Notes: generated from the sequence alone by a model not told the origin. DNA of 64,000 bases from Pacificibacter marinus (GCF_018860505.1 NZ_JAHKPU010000017.1:1-64000), one strand, 5' to 3'. Numbered from the stretch's first letter, positions 46,250 through 54,877 are shown. Numbers and translations are program-made.

Positions 46250-47900
46250 TAAATACTATACTTTGCACAACCTCCTGTTCGCAGGAGGTTTTTTGTTGTT
46301 CAGGCTGTCCTTTAGCCCCAAGGCTCAAGGACAAAATGCTTGCCAGAGCGCCATGTAGCTCCAATTGTGGCTGCATGCGCTTGCCGCCCGTGGGCTGTGG
46401 TGTGACCGTGATTTTGTCAATCAGACCACGGATCTCATCACGGGCCTCAATCTCGCTGTTTGGATCACCAAGTTCTGAAATAAGGGACTTGATGCGTGCA
46501 TGATAAGTGTGGGCCATCTGCGGATGGATGCGCAGATTAGAGGTCGGGGCAGGGGGGCTGGCAAGGTCTTGTTCCAACTGTTGTTGGCGCGCTTCAAGGT
46601 GGCTCATACGGTCGTTAATCCGCGCTGCCGGGGTTCCTGCCAGAAGGGCGTTGACCAAAATATCCTGATCTTTGATCACCTTGTTCAACTCTTTTTGCTT
46701 TGAGGCGCGGTCATCTGTTTTGTGCGCAGAGAGGCGATTGCGCTCAGCGATGTATTCCTTGGCAAAAGCTTCGACTAAGTCTGGGTCCATCAGGTGGTCT
46801 GAGAGGAGATCTAGAATTTGACGTTCCATATCTTTGCGTGCGACCGTTGTCCGGTTGGCGCAGACTGAGGTGCCTTTGTTGCGCGAGGTGCTGCAGCCAA
46901 ATCTGTCCTTGGCGATGGTCGAAAATCCACCGCCGCAACAGCCGCATTTGATCAGGCCTGTAAACAGAAAGCGTGGCTTGCGTCGTTGCCAGGCTTTGCT
47001 GTCACTTTGTTTAATCGCCTGACTCTTTTGACGCGTCTTCACCGCCTCCCAAAGATCTTGTGGCACGATCCGCAGGTCTGGAACCTGCGCAATACACAAA
47101 TCAGCCTCCGCTTTTAGCCGAGACTGTCTTTTACCGTTTCGAGGGTCTGTTTTGTAGGTTTGACGGTTCCAGTGCCGTTCTCCGACATAGAGCATGTTGT
47201 TGAGAATCCCCGTGCCGCGCTTGGGGTTGCCATGAATGGTGGATTTATTCCAATTGGGGGCGCGTGGTCCAGGGATGCCCTCACGGTTCAACATGTCTGC
47301 GATTTTTCCAGGTGATTGACCGTCGCTATAAGCTTCAAATATCCGCAGAATGATTGCTGCTTCATCTTGATTTATTGACAGATCGCCTCTGTTCAATTCG
47401 CCATCCTCGCGCAGGCTGCGGACAACGTCATAGCCATAGGATTTGCCGCCTGCTGATTTGCCCTTGCGCACGCGGCCCTCTAGCCCGCGGTGAGTTTTGG
47501 CTGCGAGGTCTTTTAAAAACAGAGCATTCATGGTGCCCTTCAGGCCGATATGCATCTCATTCACAGGTCCCTCAGAAAGGGTCTGTATGCCCACATCGGC
47601 AAAGGACAGGGTTTGATACAGCTGGGCAATATCAGCTTGATTGCGGGAAAGGCGATCAAGGGCTTCTGACACAACAATATCAAAATGCTGCTCCTGCGCA
47701 TTGCGCAGTAGGCGCTGAATACCGGGACGCAGGATACTGGCGCCAGAGGTGGCGCGGTCTTCATAGCATGCTACGACCTCCCAGCCTTCGCGTTCTGCAT
47801 GCATGCGGCACAGACGAATTTGGTCTTCAATAGAGGCGGGGTTTTGCATGTCGGAGGAATATCTTGCGTAGATGACGGCGCGAAGACAGGTTGGTGTCAT
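46170..47900 (-). CDS. Large serine recombinase (resolvase/invertase family)
   Basis: The enzyme would integrate or excise a mobile element. The N-terminal catalytic domain has the nucleophile in AVIYARYSSDMQ (S15/S16), then EDRATSGAS and SEALDRLSRN. The recombinase domain runs from about residue 155, and a zinc ribbon CGCC...C...C lies near residues 318-350, followed by a coiled coil. The last 25 or so residues (VAGVGFEPTTRTHVHM...) are translated from the terminator and tRNA fragment on the opposite strand. The natural C-terminus may therefore have been changed by integration. AAAGGAGA precedes the ATG. Confidence 0.93.
   Translation of the reverse strand: MTPTCLRAVIYARYSSDMQNPASIEDQIRLCRMHAEREGWEVVACYEDRATSGASILRPGIQRLLRNAQEQHFDIVVSEALDRLSRNQADIAQLYQTLSFADVGIQTLSEGPVNEMHIGLKGTMNALFLKDLAAKTHRGLEGRVRKGKSAGGKSYGYDVVRSLREDGELNRGDLSINQDEAAIILRIFEAYSDGQSPGKIADMLNREGIPGPRAPNWNKSTIHGNPKRGTGILNNMLYVGERHWNRQTYKTDPRNGKRQSRLKAEADLCIAQVPDLRIVPQDLWEAVKTRQKSQAIKQSDSKAWQRRKPRFLFTGLIKCGCCGGGFSTIAKDRFGCSTSRNKGTSVCANRTTVARKDMERQILDLLSDHLMDPDLVEAFAKEYIAERNRLSAHKTDDRASKQKELNKVIKDQDILVNALLAGTPAARINDRMSHLEARQQQLEQDLASPPAPTSNLRIHPQMAHTYHARIKSLISELGDPNSEIEARDEIRGLIDKITVTPQPTGGKRMQPQLELHGALASILSLSLGAKGQPEQQKTSCEQEVVQSIVFMVAGVGFEPTTRTHVHMRKHCLGNVQ
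46269..46294 (+). terminator. Intrinsic terminator behind the tRNA fragment
   Basis: AACCTCCTG-TTCG-CAGGAGGTT is a perfect 9-bp stem with a TTCG tetraloop, followed by six T on the plus strand. It is oriented as the terminator of the tRNA and lies inside the minus-strand recombinase frame. Confidence 0.88.
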
Positions 47901-47921
47901 AGGTGGTTCTCCTTTGATGAT

Positions 47922-48140
47922 TTAAGTTTTGGGTTTGTGGTGGGGGTGTCGACAGTTCTCCTCTTCTTCATGATCAATCCGCGCGGCATCCCGTGCCAGA
48001 GCGCGGACCAATGCACGCATTTGATCCTGTTGTGTCTGTGTTTTGCCGTTTGTGCCGTGTGTACCGCCAGACGACACAGCAACAGTCGGCACCTGTGGTA
48101 CCTCCTTGTCGCTTGCATGTGTCTTTTGGTCCCGTGCCAT
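47922..48140 (-). CDS. Small protein upstream of the recombinase
   Basis: The 72-residue frame ends 21 bases before the recombinase start. It has a Thr/Gly/Gln-rich first half and a helical second half (MRALVRALARDAARIDHEEE) of the sort often coded just before serine recombinase genes in alphaproteobacteria. It could help or regulate recombination; this is inference from position. Other overlapping frames here look spurious. Confidence 0.5.
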   Translation of the reverse strand: MARDQKTHASDKEVPQVPTVAVSSGGTHGTNGKTQTQQDQMRALVRALARDAARIDHEEEENCRHPHHKPKT

Positions 48141-48896
48141 TGGCCGAGGTCTCCCGCCCGTTCCGGCGCTGCGCCGGACGGTTTAAAGTGATGAGTTCAA
48201 AGCCGGAAACATGTCCGGCGGTGTCGGTATCACTATACTGCATCGGGGACCTCATAGGGGACGCTAAGCGACTGAAACTATGCGCTGAATGTCGGAATGT
48301 TGTGGATAACTGTCGTGTCGAAAAACTTTATCTATTATTCTGCAACACTGTTGATGCATAAAAATAGCTATAAAAAATCAACTCTTAAAAAGCTGGAAAA
48401 AAATACGGATTTTACATCTCGATTCTAAAACTGAAAAAACCAAAAATCTTACATCTGCCTGTTTGGAAAAACCGAAAAAAATCATCTGTCCTTTTTGAAG
48501 CGAAACCAAAAAACCGAAAAAATACTTCAAAAACTGAGAAACTGAGAAAATGAAAAACTAACAAACCAAGAAAACGAAAACCACAAAATGCCCCAGACGC
48601 TGATCCTGTCTTTTTGATATGAGCTGCCTTTTTGATCTGTCTGTCTTTGGTCGATCTTACTGCACAACTTGCTTGCCTGTGATTGAAGCAGGCATGTGTG
48701 ATCTCGTGATATGGTTGGCACTTTGTGGCTGGCCTGAGACATCAGTGTTGTGGGGTTCATTTTTTGTATTGCGACCTGCAGACAGTATAATGTGGATCAT
48801 TCCTTTGTTTTTAAGGGCAGCCTTTTGGGATTGGTGTGTGTCATTTATCTGTTTGGGGGCATCGTATTTTGTCTTTTTGACCTGTCTTGGCCCCCT
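48141..48896. other. Non-coding A-tract region with a DnaA-box-like site
   Basis: There is no supported gene in 756 bases. A perfect DnaA box (TGTGGATAA) is at 48301-48309. From about 48355 to 48590 the plus strand is strikingly A-rich and C-poor, with degenerate units such as CTGAAAAAACCAAAAATC, TTGGAAAAACCGAAAAAA and GAAACCAAAAAACCGAAAAA. The tract TTACATCT or ATCATCT recurs at spacings of about 33-39 bases. Such runs would make curved or easily melted DNA. Whether it is an origin, a silencer target or a promoter zone is unknown. Confidence 0.5.
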
Positions 48897-51029
48897 TCAC
48901 CCCAGCCTTGGCGGTTCACGCTGGAGCTGATGTGGCGCGGTGATCTGTGTGCTGGGCTGCGGCTTGGCTGTCATGGGCGTGACGTCGCGCAGCCACGGCT
49001 CGATCTCAGCGGCGCGCATTGAACGCTGGTGCAGGAGTTCGCGGGCTAAGGCTTCGAGCTGATCGCGATATTCTGTGAGCAGGGTTGTTGCGCGTTGCTC
49101 TGCGTGGTCCAAACGGTGGCGCAGGCGGGCGCGAAGTCTGGTTGTGGCGCGTAGCGCCTCATTCGGTTTGGCGTGCCAGAGGGCGCCTCCTTCGCCAAGG
49201 CCCAAGGTGGTCTCGATCTGAATGGCGGCCTTTGTCGCCAGCGCCAGATCGGAGGTCTCAGACCCGCCAGCCCCAGCCGAGATGTCGCCCAAGACCAAGC
49301 GTTCAGCGGCGCGGCCTGCCAAAGAATAGGCGATCTGGGCCTCAAAGTCGGACAGCAGGCTCTCGTTCGGTTTGAATTGGCAGGTGACTTGGCCGCCGTC
49401 CGGTGAGACCCGCAGGCTGGTGACGGGCCCCAAGTTTAAAGCGGCTGCGATGATCGCGTGTCCCGCCTCGTGAACTGCTATGCGCCAGAGCAGGTTTTGG
49501 TTCTCAGCGCTCGCGTCAATGTTGAGATGATCTTGCAGCATCGCCAGCGAGAGCATGCTGTCGCTGTGGCGCGCATCAGACCGTGCCGCGCGGATTGCAG
49601 CGTCGATCTCAGCAGCACTTTTGCCGACAGAGCCCCGCGCAAGGGCCTGCAGGTCGGTCTCGGAAACCTCGTCGCGCAGGTTCTGGCGCAGGATCGCCAA
49701 GAGGCTCTCAGTGTCGGGCAGGGGCACTGCCACCTTGAGATCCATTCGTCCAGCGCGCAGCACGGCGGGGTCGATTTTGTCTGCGCGATTGGTGGTGCCA
49801 ACCAGAATGACACCTTCGTCGCGCGATATCGCATCGAGTTCCGCAAGGAAGGCATTGATCACCTGCAGGCGATAGCCTGAGCCGTGGCTGTCGTCGTCAC
49901 TGCGCGAGCCGACGGCGTCGATCTCATCAATGATCAAAACGCAGGGCGCTTTGCGGCGCGCCTCTGCGAAGCTGCCGCGCATCTCGCGCAGCATATCGCC
50001 GAGGTGGCCCGCCGATTGCCACGCTCCGAAGCTGGCGTTGACAACAGACAGTCCCGCACTATTGCCGATGGCGCTGGCGAGATAGGTTTTGCCTGTGCCG
50101 GGAGGACCGTCAAACAAGATCGAACGGCTGATCTCGTCCCAGCTGGCTTTGCCGTCTTTCCACAGCCGCAGGTCATCGACGATCCGGCGGGCCGCAGACA
50201 GGGCGGGACTGTCGCCGCTCATGTCCTCAAGGTGTGGGCCGGATGATTGGGCATCGCGTTTGGTGACGGCACTCAGCTGAGCCAAAGCGTCCTGCAGGTT
50301 CGTCGCGCGCAGCGTGGCACAGGCGGTGACTGTATTGAGATCGGAGAGGATCTCGTCGCTCGGAAGCGCGGCGCGTAAGGCGTTGGGATCAGTGATGTGA
50401 TGCGAGAGATGGCCGGATTGCAAAAATATGGTCAGGATATCGCCCGAAATCCGTGCCATTGGAAACGTGGGGAGTGTGGGCGAGACCATTGCGATGAGAT
50501 GTTTGGGCAATGAGATGCCATCGGCTTGCAAGGCCAGCACCGGCTGGATCATATCAAAACTGTCGCTCAGCGCTGTGTGAAAGCGGGCTTGCGCATTCTT
50601 TATGAGTGCGCCTTCAGCGACGTCCGGCGCGATGACCTGCCACTGGTCTTGCGCGTAACAAATGCGCAAAACATCTTTGAGCGTCGCTAGGTCTGCGAGG
50701 TCGATATCGCGGATCACGGTGAGCGCGCCGCAGGTCTGCGCGGCATCGATGACCGATGGCGATTTGAGGCTGGCCGCGAGGCGAATGGCGATCAGAACTT
50801 GACGGGCGGGCACGTGGCGGGACGGCACTGTGCCGGATGACACAGATGCGTCTTGCGCAAAGCAATCGATGCCTTTGCCCGCATCGAATTTTGCGAACAG
50901 CTCGTCAAGCTCAGAGGGCGTGAGGTCTTCATCGGAATGACGCGCCACGCCGTGATGGCGGCGCAGGCGTTCAATCAACGTATGGGCGAAATCGGTGCAT
51001 GCGGGCGTTTGGATTTGTGATTTGGGCAT
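48897..51029 (-). CDS. Soluble AAA+ ATPase with M41 (FtsH-like) peptidase domain
   Basis: The 710-residue protein joins a novel N-terminal region of about 270 residues to an AAA+ module and a zinc peptidase. Walker A is GPPGTGKT (308-315), Walker B VLIIDEID (364-371), and sensor/Arg-finger segments are VGTTNRADKIDPAVLRAGRM. The metalloprotease site is HEAGH (520-524), with a likely third ligand Asp in GGSETSDLALAT. There is no membrane segment, unlike FtsH. Its N-terminal part is not recognised. GGGAGG precedes the ATG. It lies on the mobilisable element between the relaxase-side genes and the recombinase. Possible roles are control of the element or defence; none is proven. Confidence 0.88.
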   Translation of the reverse strand: MPKSQIQTPACTDFAHTLIERLRRHHGVARHSDEDLTPSELDELFAKFDAGKGIDCFAQDASVSSGTVPSRHVPARQVLIAIRLAASLKSPSVIDAAQTCGALTVIRDIDLADLATLKDVLRICYAQDQWQVIAPDVAEGALIKNAQARFHTALSDSFDMIQPVLALQADGISLPKHLIAMVSPTLPTFPMARISGDILTIFLQSGHLSHHITDPNALRAALPSDEILSDLNTVTACATLRATNLQDALAQLSAVTKRDAQSSGPHLEDMSGDSPALSAARRIVDDLRLWKDGKASWDEISRSILFDGPPGTGKTYLASAIGNSAGLSVVNASFGAWQSAGHLGDMLREMRGSFAEARRKAPCVLIIDEIDAVGSRSDDDSHGSGYRLQVINAFLAELDAISRDEGVILVGTTNRADKIDPAVLRAGRMDLKVAVPLPDTESLLAILRQNLRDEVSETDLQALARGSVGKSAAEIDAAIRAARSDARHSDSMLSLAMLQDHLNIDASAENQNLLWRIAVHEAGHAIIAAALNLGPVTSLRVSPDGGQVTCQFKPNESLLSDFEAQIAYSLAGRAAERLVLGDISAGAGGSETSDLALATKAAIQIETTLGLGEGGALWHAKPNEALRATTRLRARLRHRLDHAEQRATTLLTEYRDQLEALARELLHQRSMRAAEIEPWLRDVTPMTAKPQPSTQITAPHQLQREPPRLG

Positions 51030-51112
51030 AGAGAAGCCCTCCCTGTGAGAGAGTGTGAGACTGCGCCCTCGAGCGGAAGGCTCGGAGGTCGGTTCTAACT
51101 TGAGGTGGAGAC

Positions 51113-52063
51113 CTAGGCGGCAGGCGGCGCGATCTGCGCCTCAATCGTGTCGAGATGATCGAGAATGGTCTGGGTCAGCCGCGCATCGTAGATCTCGGAT
51201 TTGACGCGGATCTGGCCGCGGTAGATCGCGGGATCGACAAGGCAATCGCAATGGGTTTGACGCAGTTTTGTGTGCAACCCCTTCTCAAGGCGGATGGCCT
51301 CTTGGCCTGTCTTGATGGGCACCTCACGCAACACGGCGCAGGGCATCGCGGCATCGCATTGCAGCTGATGCCGCAGGCGGCTGTCAGGATTGCGAGAAAA
51401 TCCCAGCTTGACCAGTTTGCGGCCGCTCGCCAGCGTGAAGGACATTGCGTAGAGAAAGCTCGGCGCGGCCACCCAGTCTTCGCCGCATCCCCCGCAACCA
51501 AAGCGCCCCGTCTGCATATTGGCGCGCGCAACACGTTGCTCATGTCCGCAGTCGGCATGACGATACTGGCGATAGTTCGGATCGCCTTCGGGGTCGGGGC
51601 CAATCAAGTCCCAGCCTTGCGCTTTTGCTTCTGCGACTTCGCTGGCGGCATGGCATGTCGCGCAGCGCAGGTTGGTCTTTCCTGCAGCAACGCGTTTGAT
51701 CAACTCAAACTGACGGCGAAACTTATGTCCGCAGGGCGCGCGATAGATACCGTGGTGGCGGCTTTTGGGGTCGCGACTGAGCAACTCCAGACCCGCGGCT
51801 GCGGCGTCTGTGGCCCAAGCCTGCTCAATGCAGGCGGGACAATTTGGGTGACTGTTCATTAAGGTAAAGAGACGCACTTTGTTGAGTGCGCCGCAGTGTT
51901 GGCAGCGCAGGGCGAGGTGCAGGCGGTCGACGACGCGGGCGACAACGTCGAAGCCTTTTGATTGAGCGGCCTCAATCCAATGCGGCAGCAGGGCGCTTTT
52001 ATAAATGGGCAGCAAGGTGTTTTGAATGGTCAGCATGTTTTGGGAATGGGAAATCGTGTTCAT
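51113..52063 (-). CDS. Zinc-ribbon protein with C-terminal GIY-YIG-like (T5orf172/MUG113) nuclease domain
   Basis: The 316-residue protein holds a series of Cys pairs: CQHC and CPAC (residues 54-78), CGHK/CATC (111-137) and CGHE/CGGC (172-193). They look like repeated zinc ribbons, each followed by a short sheet. The C-terminal domain starts FLYAMSF (203-209), has KLGFSRNPDSRLRHQL (219-234) and a Glu at 260 in EAIRLEKGLHTKL, as in T5orf172-type GIY-YIG nucleases. I chose ATG 52063, preceded by GGAG, over a longer frame. It probably binds and cuts nucleic acid; the target is unknown. It follows the 170-residue gene on the same strand. Confidence 0.78.
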   Translation of the reverse strand: MNTISHSQNMLTIQNTLLPIYKSALLPHWIEAAQSKGFDVVARVVDRLHLALRCQHCGALNKVRLFTLMNSHPNCPACIEQAWATDAAAAGLELLSRDPKSRHHGIYRAPCGHKFRRQFELIKRVAAGKTNLRCATCHAASEVAEAKAQGWDLIGPDPEGDPNYRQYRHADCGHEQRVARANMQTGRFGCGGCGEDWVAAPSFLYAMSFTLASGRKLVKLGFSRNPDSRLRHQLQCDAAMPCAVLREVPIKTGQEAIRLEKGLHTKLRQTHCDCLVDPAIYRGQIRVKSEIYDARLTQTILDHLDTIEAQIAPPAA

Positions 52064-52208
52064 GGGATGTGCTCCATATAAAGAAAAAAAGATGTGCAAA
52101 TTTATTGTGACCGCAGCCAAAGGGCTGCAGCGATCGATCCGCGCACAGAAAGGGGGATCGCCACGGTGAAAATGGCGACCTGTTCTGATGTTTATGGGGA
52201 TCGTTTAC

Positions 52209-52721
52209 TTAAAAGGCTGGGGCAGGCGGCTCGTCTGAAGCGCGCGTGTCATCCAGCACTTCTGGTGCGCTGTCAAAGAGCGGCAAGGCTGCGAGCGCCG
52301 TCATCAGGTGACGGGCTTGGATCAACATCGCATTGCGCTCCATGGCGGTCACGCCAATGCCCGGAAGCTGGAATTGCGAAAAGAATGAAAAATGCATCTC
52401 GCGGTGCAGACGCCGCGCGCCGCCAAGTTCTTCGCAGCCGAGCATGGCATCAATGAGCCGCGCCGTGCGAAACAAGGGTTGGTCTGCAAGTCCGTCTTTG
52501 GGCAAAGCGAGAAAGCTGCGCAAGCCGTCCGTGAGATGATCTTGGGCGCGTTCAGCGTCGCGCAGAAACAGGCTATAAGCCGGATCTTGGCTGTGCCCCA
52601 CGTCTTCAAGATCGCGCTCTGCAATGATGAAATCCATCACAAGAGTGAGAAGGGCGGGGAAGGCACGTGACGCAGGTGTTTGATGCGCTGCAAAAGGCGT
52701 GATAGGGGTCTGTTTAGTCAT
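52209..52721 (-). CDS. Unknown 170-residue protein of the mobile element
   Basis: I do not recognise the family. The chain is largely helical (ALLTLVMDFIIAERDLEDVG, DPAYSLFLRDAERAQDHLTD, TAMERNAMLIQARHLMTALA) with a Pro-rich end. It has no cysteines suggestive of metal sites apart from a single CEE. The ATG at 52721 has a perfect TAAGGAG upstream. It is the first gene of a minus-strand run toward the recombinase, and its promoter region is shared with the divergent ribbon-helix-helix gene. Confidence 0.72.
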   Translation of the reverse strand: MTKQTPITPFAAHQTPASRAFPALLTLVMDFIIAERDLEDVGHSQDPAYSLFLRDAERAQDHLTDGLRSFLALPKDGLADQPLFRTARLIDAMLGCEELGGARRLHREMHFSFFSQFQLPGIGVTAMERNAMLIQARHLMTALAALPLFDSAPEVLDDTRASDEPPAPAF

Positions 52722-52834
52722 GATGATCTCCTTACGATCAGATTGATTAGGGCAGAAGTAAGGGGGGCAACCCTTGCCTCTGCTCGAACAATATGACATC
52801 ATAAAGTTACTAAGTCAATCAAGGAAGTGATTTT

Positions 52835-53011
52835 ATGCGAAAAAAAATGGGACGCCCCAAGCTTGATACAGAAGCTCTGACTGTTCGCTTGCCGCGCGAA
52901 ATGATCGAGGCAATCGATAACCGCAGACGCGAAGAAGACGATCTTCCAACACGCCCCGAAATGATCCGGCGGGTGCTCGCGCAGTGGCTTGAGGCGACGG
53001 ACAAAGCCTAA
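52835..53011 (+). CDS. Ribbon-helix-helix (CopG/Arc-like) regulator
   Basis: The 58-residue product, short enough to be missed by ORF callers, starts MRKKMGRPKLDTEALTVRLP and goes on with REMIEAIDNRRREEDDLP, then TRPEMIRRVLAQWLEA. This is the pattern of a ribbon-helix-helix DNA-binding protein: a strand (TEALTVRLP), then two helices with a TRPEMIR turn. AAGGAAG lies 7 bases before the ATG. It is divergent from the 170-residue gene and lies behind the relaxase, so it may control element genes or act as a relaxosome accessory factor. An AT-rich stretch with TGACATCA lies between the divergent starts. Confidence 0.8.
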   Translation: MRKKMGRPKLDTEALTVRLPREMIEAIDNRRREEDDLPTRPEMIRRVLAQWLEATDKA

Positions 53012-53086
53012 ACGCTAAAGCGCGTCCTGCGCGCTCATTATGTTACTGCACACCCAACGTAAGAACGCACCTCTCAGGCATGCGTC

Positions 53087-54877
53087 CTACAGGCTTGGCA
53101 ACGCATCTTCTGCATCATAGCGCGCCTTCAGCTCATCTAGGCGTTCATTGGCATCGATGCCCATCTCTTTACGGATATCGTCCAGCGTTTGAATGTCTTG
53201 TGCCATGACAGCACGTTCTTGCGCCAAAAGTGCATGCACAGCTTCGAAGATGAGGCGACCAATGTCGACGAGACGTGTCATGGCTGGGCGGATGCGAGAC
53301 GCAATGCTTTGGCGGGTCGGCGCATCTGCTCGTGTTGATTTAGAGAAGACAAGGCGATCGTCTTTGTCTTCTGTTGCTGGGCGATACGTGAGGAGGCCCT
53401 TCGCAATATAATCGAGACCGTCTGCTAATGCATAGGCTTCGGCGTCAATCGTGTCCGTATGCTCTTTGGTCGAACGCAGTGCAGCCTCAGCCTCTTTCTG
53501 AGCGGCCTTCGCATCTTCCGCTTCCGCCTGCCGCGCATTTCGATCCGCCATCGCTTTGGTCGCGGCCTTTTGGGCCTCTTCCGTGTCTTTCAGTGCAAGG
53601 TCACGCCAATTCTCGGTCTGTTGTAATTCTGCCTTTGCCGTTGTTAGATTATCGTGTTCACGTGCGGCTGTCTCAAGCCCAATTTGGGCTTGCTTTTCCC
53701 AACGGATCATTTGGGCGTTTGCCGCTGCCGACAAATTTTGCGCATCCAAAGCCTCTTCGCGGGCGCGCTGTGCCGCTGTTTCTTCACTCTCACGTTTGGC
53801 TTCAGAGATTTTGAACAAGCGCTCTGCTTCTGCTTTGCGTGCGTTGGCCTCTCGGATCGCGCGTGTTCTTGATCTGCGGACAATATTGGCCGCAGTGTCG
53901 CGGGCATCATCAAGGATCACTTTTGTGGTCTCTGTGGCTTTCTTTTGAGCTGCTTCGACTTTTTTTGCTTTGCGCCGTGTCGCCCGTTCCGACTTTGAAG
54001 CCCGTTGCCGGGTTTTCTTCAGTGCGGCCGCAGAATCTTCTGTCGTGTTATTTTTGATCACTTGAGCTTCGGCCCGCCCTTTGCGCCGCTCTTCTTCGCG
54101 ATATTCTGATGGAGAGACGTGGCGCCGTTTGTCTGGAACTGGGAGGCCTGCGTTTTTTGCTTGGCGTCTGGCTTCTGCATTCCGAGCCCCGCGGGTGATG
54201 CCAATCTCTTCAAAATGAGCGCCGACGAGATCCTGAGCCAATTCGTAGCTTTGCAAAATAGGGTTGGCTGCAGCGCGCAATTGAATTTGTTCACCACGAT
54301 TAACGGTGGTCTTGCTGTCCCAAGTCGCTGTGACAAAGTGGATGTGAAAGGCCTCTTCGTCGCTATGAGAGGCAGCGTATTGCAATTGGCTGCCCGGAAA
54401 ATACGTGTGGAGAAAATCCATTGCGTATGCGCGAAAGTCCTCAACTTTTTTCGGATCCCATTTATCTACGCCAGAGCCACCAAACCAAGACTTGTTCACT
54501 GTCAAAAGGCCTTCCCTTAGTGGCGCATCTGTATTGGCGTGCCAAGGTGACTTTGGTCCTTCCTTCTGCCTGCGTTGTGCATCAGCCTTCCGTCCCTTTG
54601 CTTTTAGGGCGCGCACCTCATTTTTACAGTTCCGCTCTGCCATACGTGCGATGCGTTTCTTAAGTTTAGGAATCCAATCTGCGTGGCCATGTTCGATTTG
54701 GTTGAGGGTCTGTTTCGTGAGATCAACGTGATTGAGATCCCCACCTGTGCGCTTATCGTGCATCTTGAACAGCGACAGTTGTTTGGGCTTGAGGGGGGCA
54801 AAGCGCAAAACAGCAGGCGGCACGGGAACCTGTGAATTTGCAGGACTGGCATTGTCAAAGTTGTGTTGGATAGACAT
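53087..54877 (-). CDS. MobV-type plasmid mobilisation relaxase
   Basis: Relaxases nick at oriT and lead the strand during conjugal transfer. The 596-residue protein has the MobV (Pre/Mob) motif HSDEEAFHIHFV at residues 171-182. A HDKRTGGDLNHVDL segment lies near residues 40-53, where the family has its first motif. From about residue 240 to 500 it is a long charged coiled coil (Ala/Glu/Lys/Arg-rich), and the C-terminus is again ordered. It is transcribed away from the inverted-repeat region at 54970-55145, the expected place of oriT. No mating-pair genes are present, so mobilisation would need a helper. Confidence 0.85.
   Translation of the reverse strand: MSIQHNFDNASPANSQVPVPPAVLRFAPLKPKQLSLFKMHDKRTGGDLNHVDLTKQTLNQIEHGHADWIPKLKKRIARMAERNCKNEVRALKAKGRKADAQRRQKEGPKSPWHANTDAPLREGLLTVNKSWFGGSGVDKWDPKKVEDFRAYAMDFLHTYFPGSQLQYAASHSDEEAFHIHFVTATWDSKTTVNRGEQIQLRAAANPILQSYELAQDLVGAHFEEIGITRGARNAEARRQAKNAGLPVPDKRRHVSPSEYREEERRKGRAEAQVIKNNTTEDSAAALKKTRQRASKSERATRRKAKKVEAAQKKATETTKVILDDARDTAANIVRRSRTRAIREANARKAEAERLFKISEAKRESEETAAQRAREEALDAQNLSAAANAQMIRWEKQAQIGLETAAREHDNLTTAKAELQQTENWRDLALKDTEEAQKAATKAMADRNARQAEAEDAKAAQKEAEAALRSTKEHTDTIDAEAYALADGLDYIAKGLLTYRPATEDKDDRLVFSKSTRADAPTRQSIASRIRPAMTRLVDIGRLIFEAVHALLAQERAVMAQDIQTLDDIRKEMGIDANERLDELKARYDAEDALPSL

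Noticed and set aside
47974-48361. Frames on both strands upstream of the recombinase (47974-48255 minus, 47993-48361 plus)
   Set aside because: They overlap each other and the better 72-residue frame; Cys- and Thr-rich translations without family features suggest chance frames.
48361-48560. CRISPR array
   Set aside because: The A-rich units vary in length and sequence and have no constant repeat-spacer pattern or cas genes. No CRISPR array was seen anywhere in the window.
48619-48930. 103-residue plus-strand frame
   Set aside because: It has an odd composition rich in Cys, Trp and Phe, no ribosome binding site, and overlaps the 3' end of the AAA+/M41 gene on the other strand.
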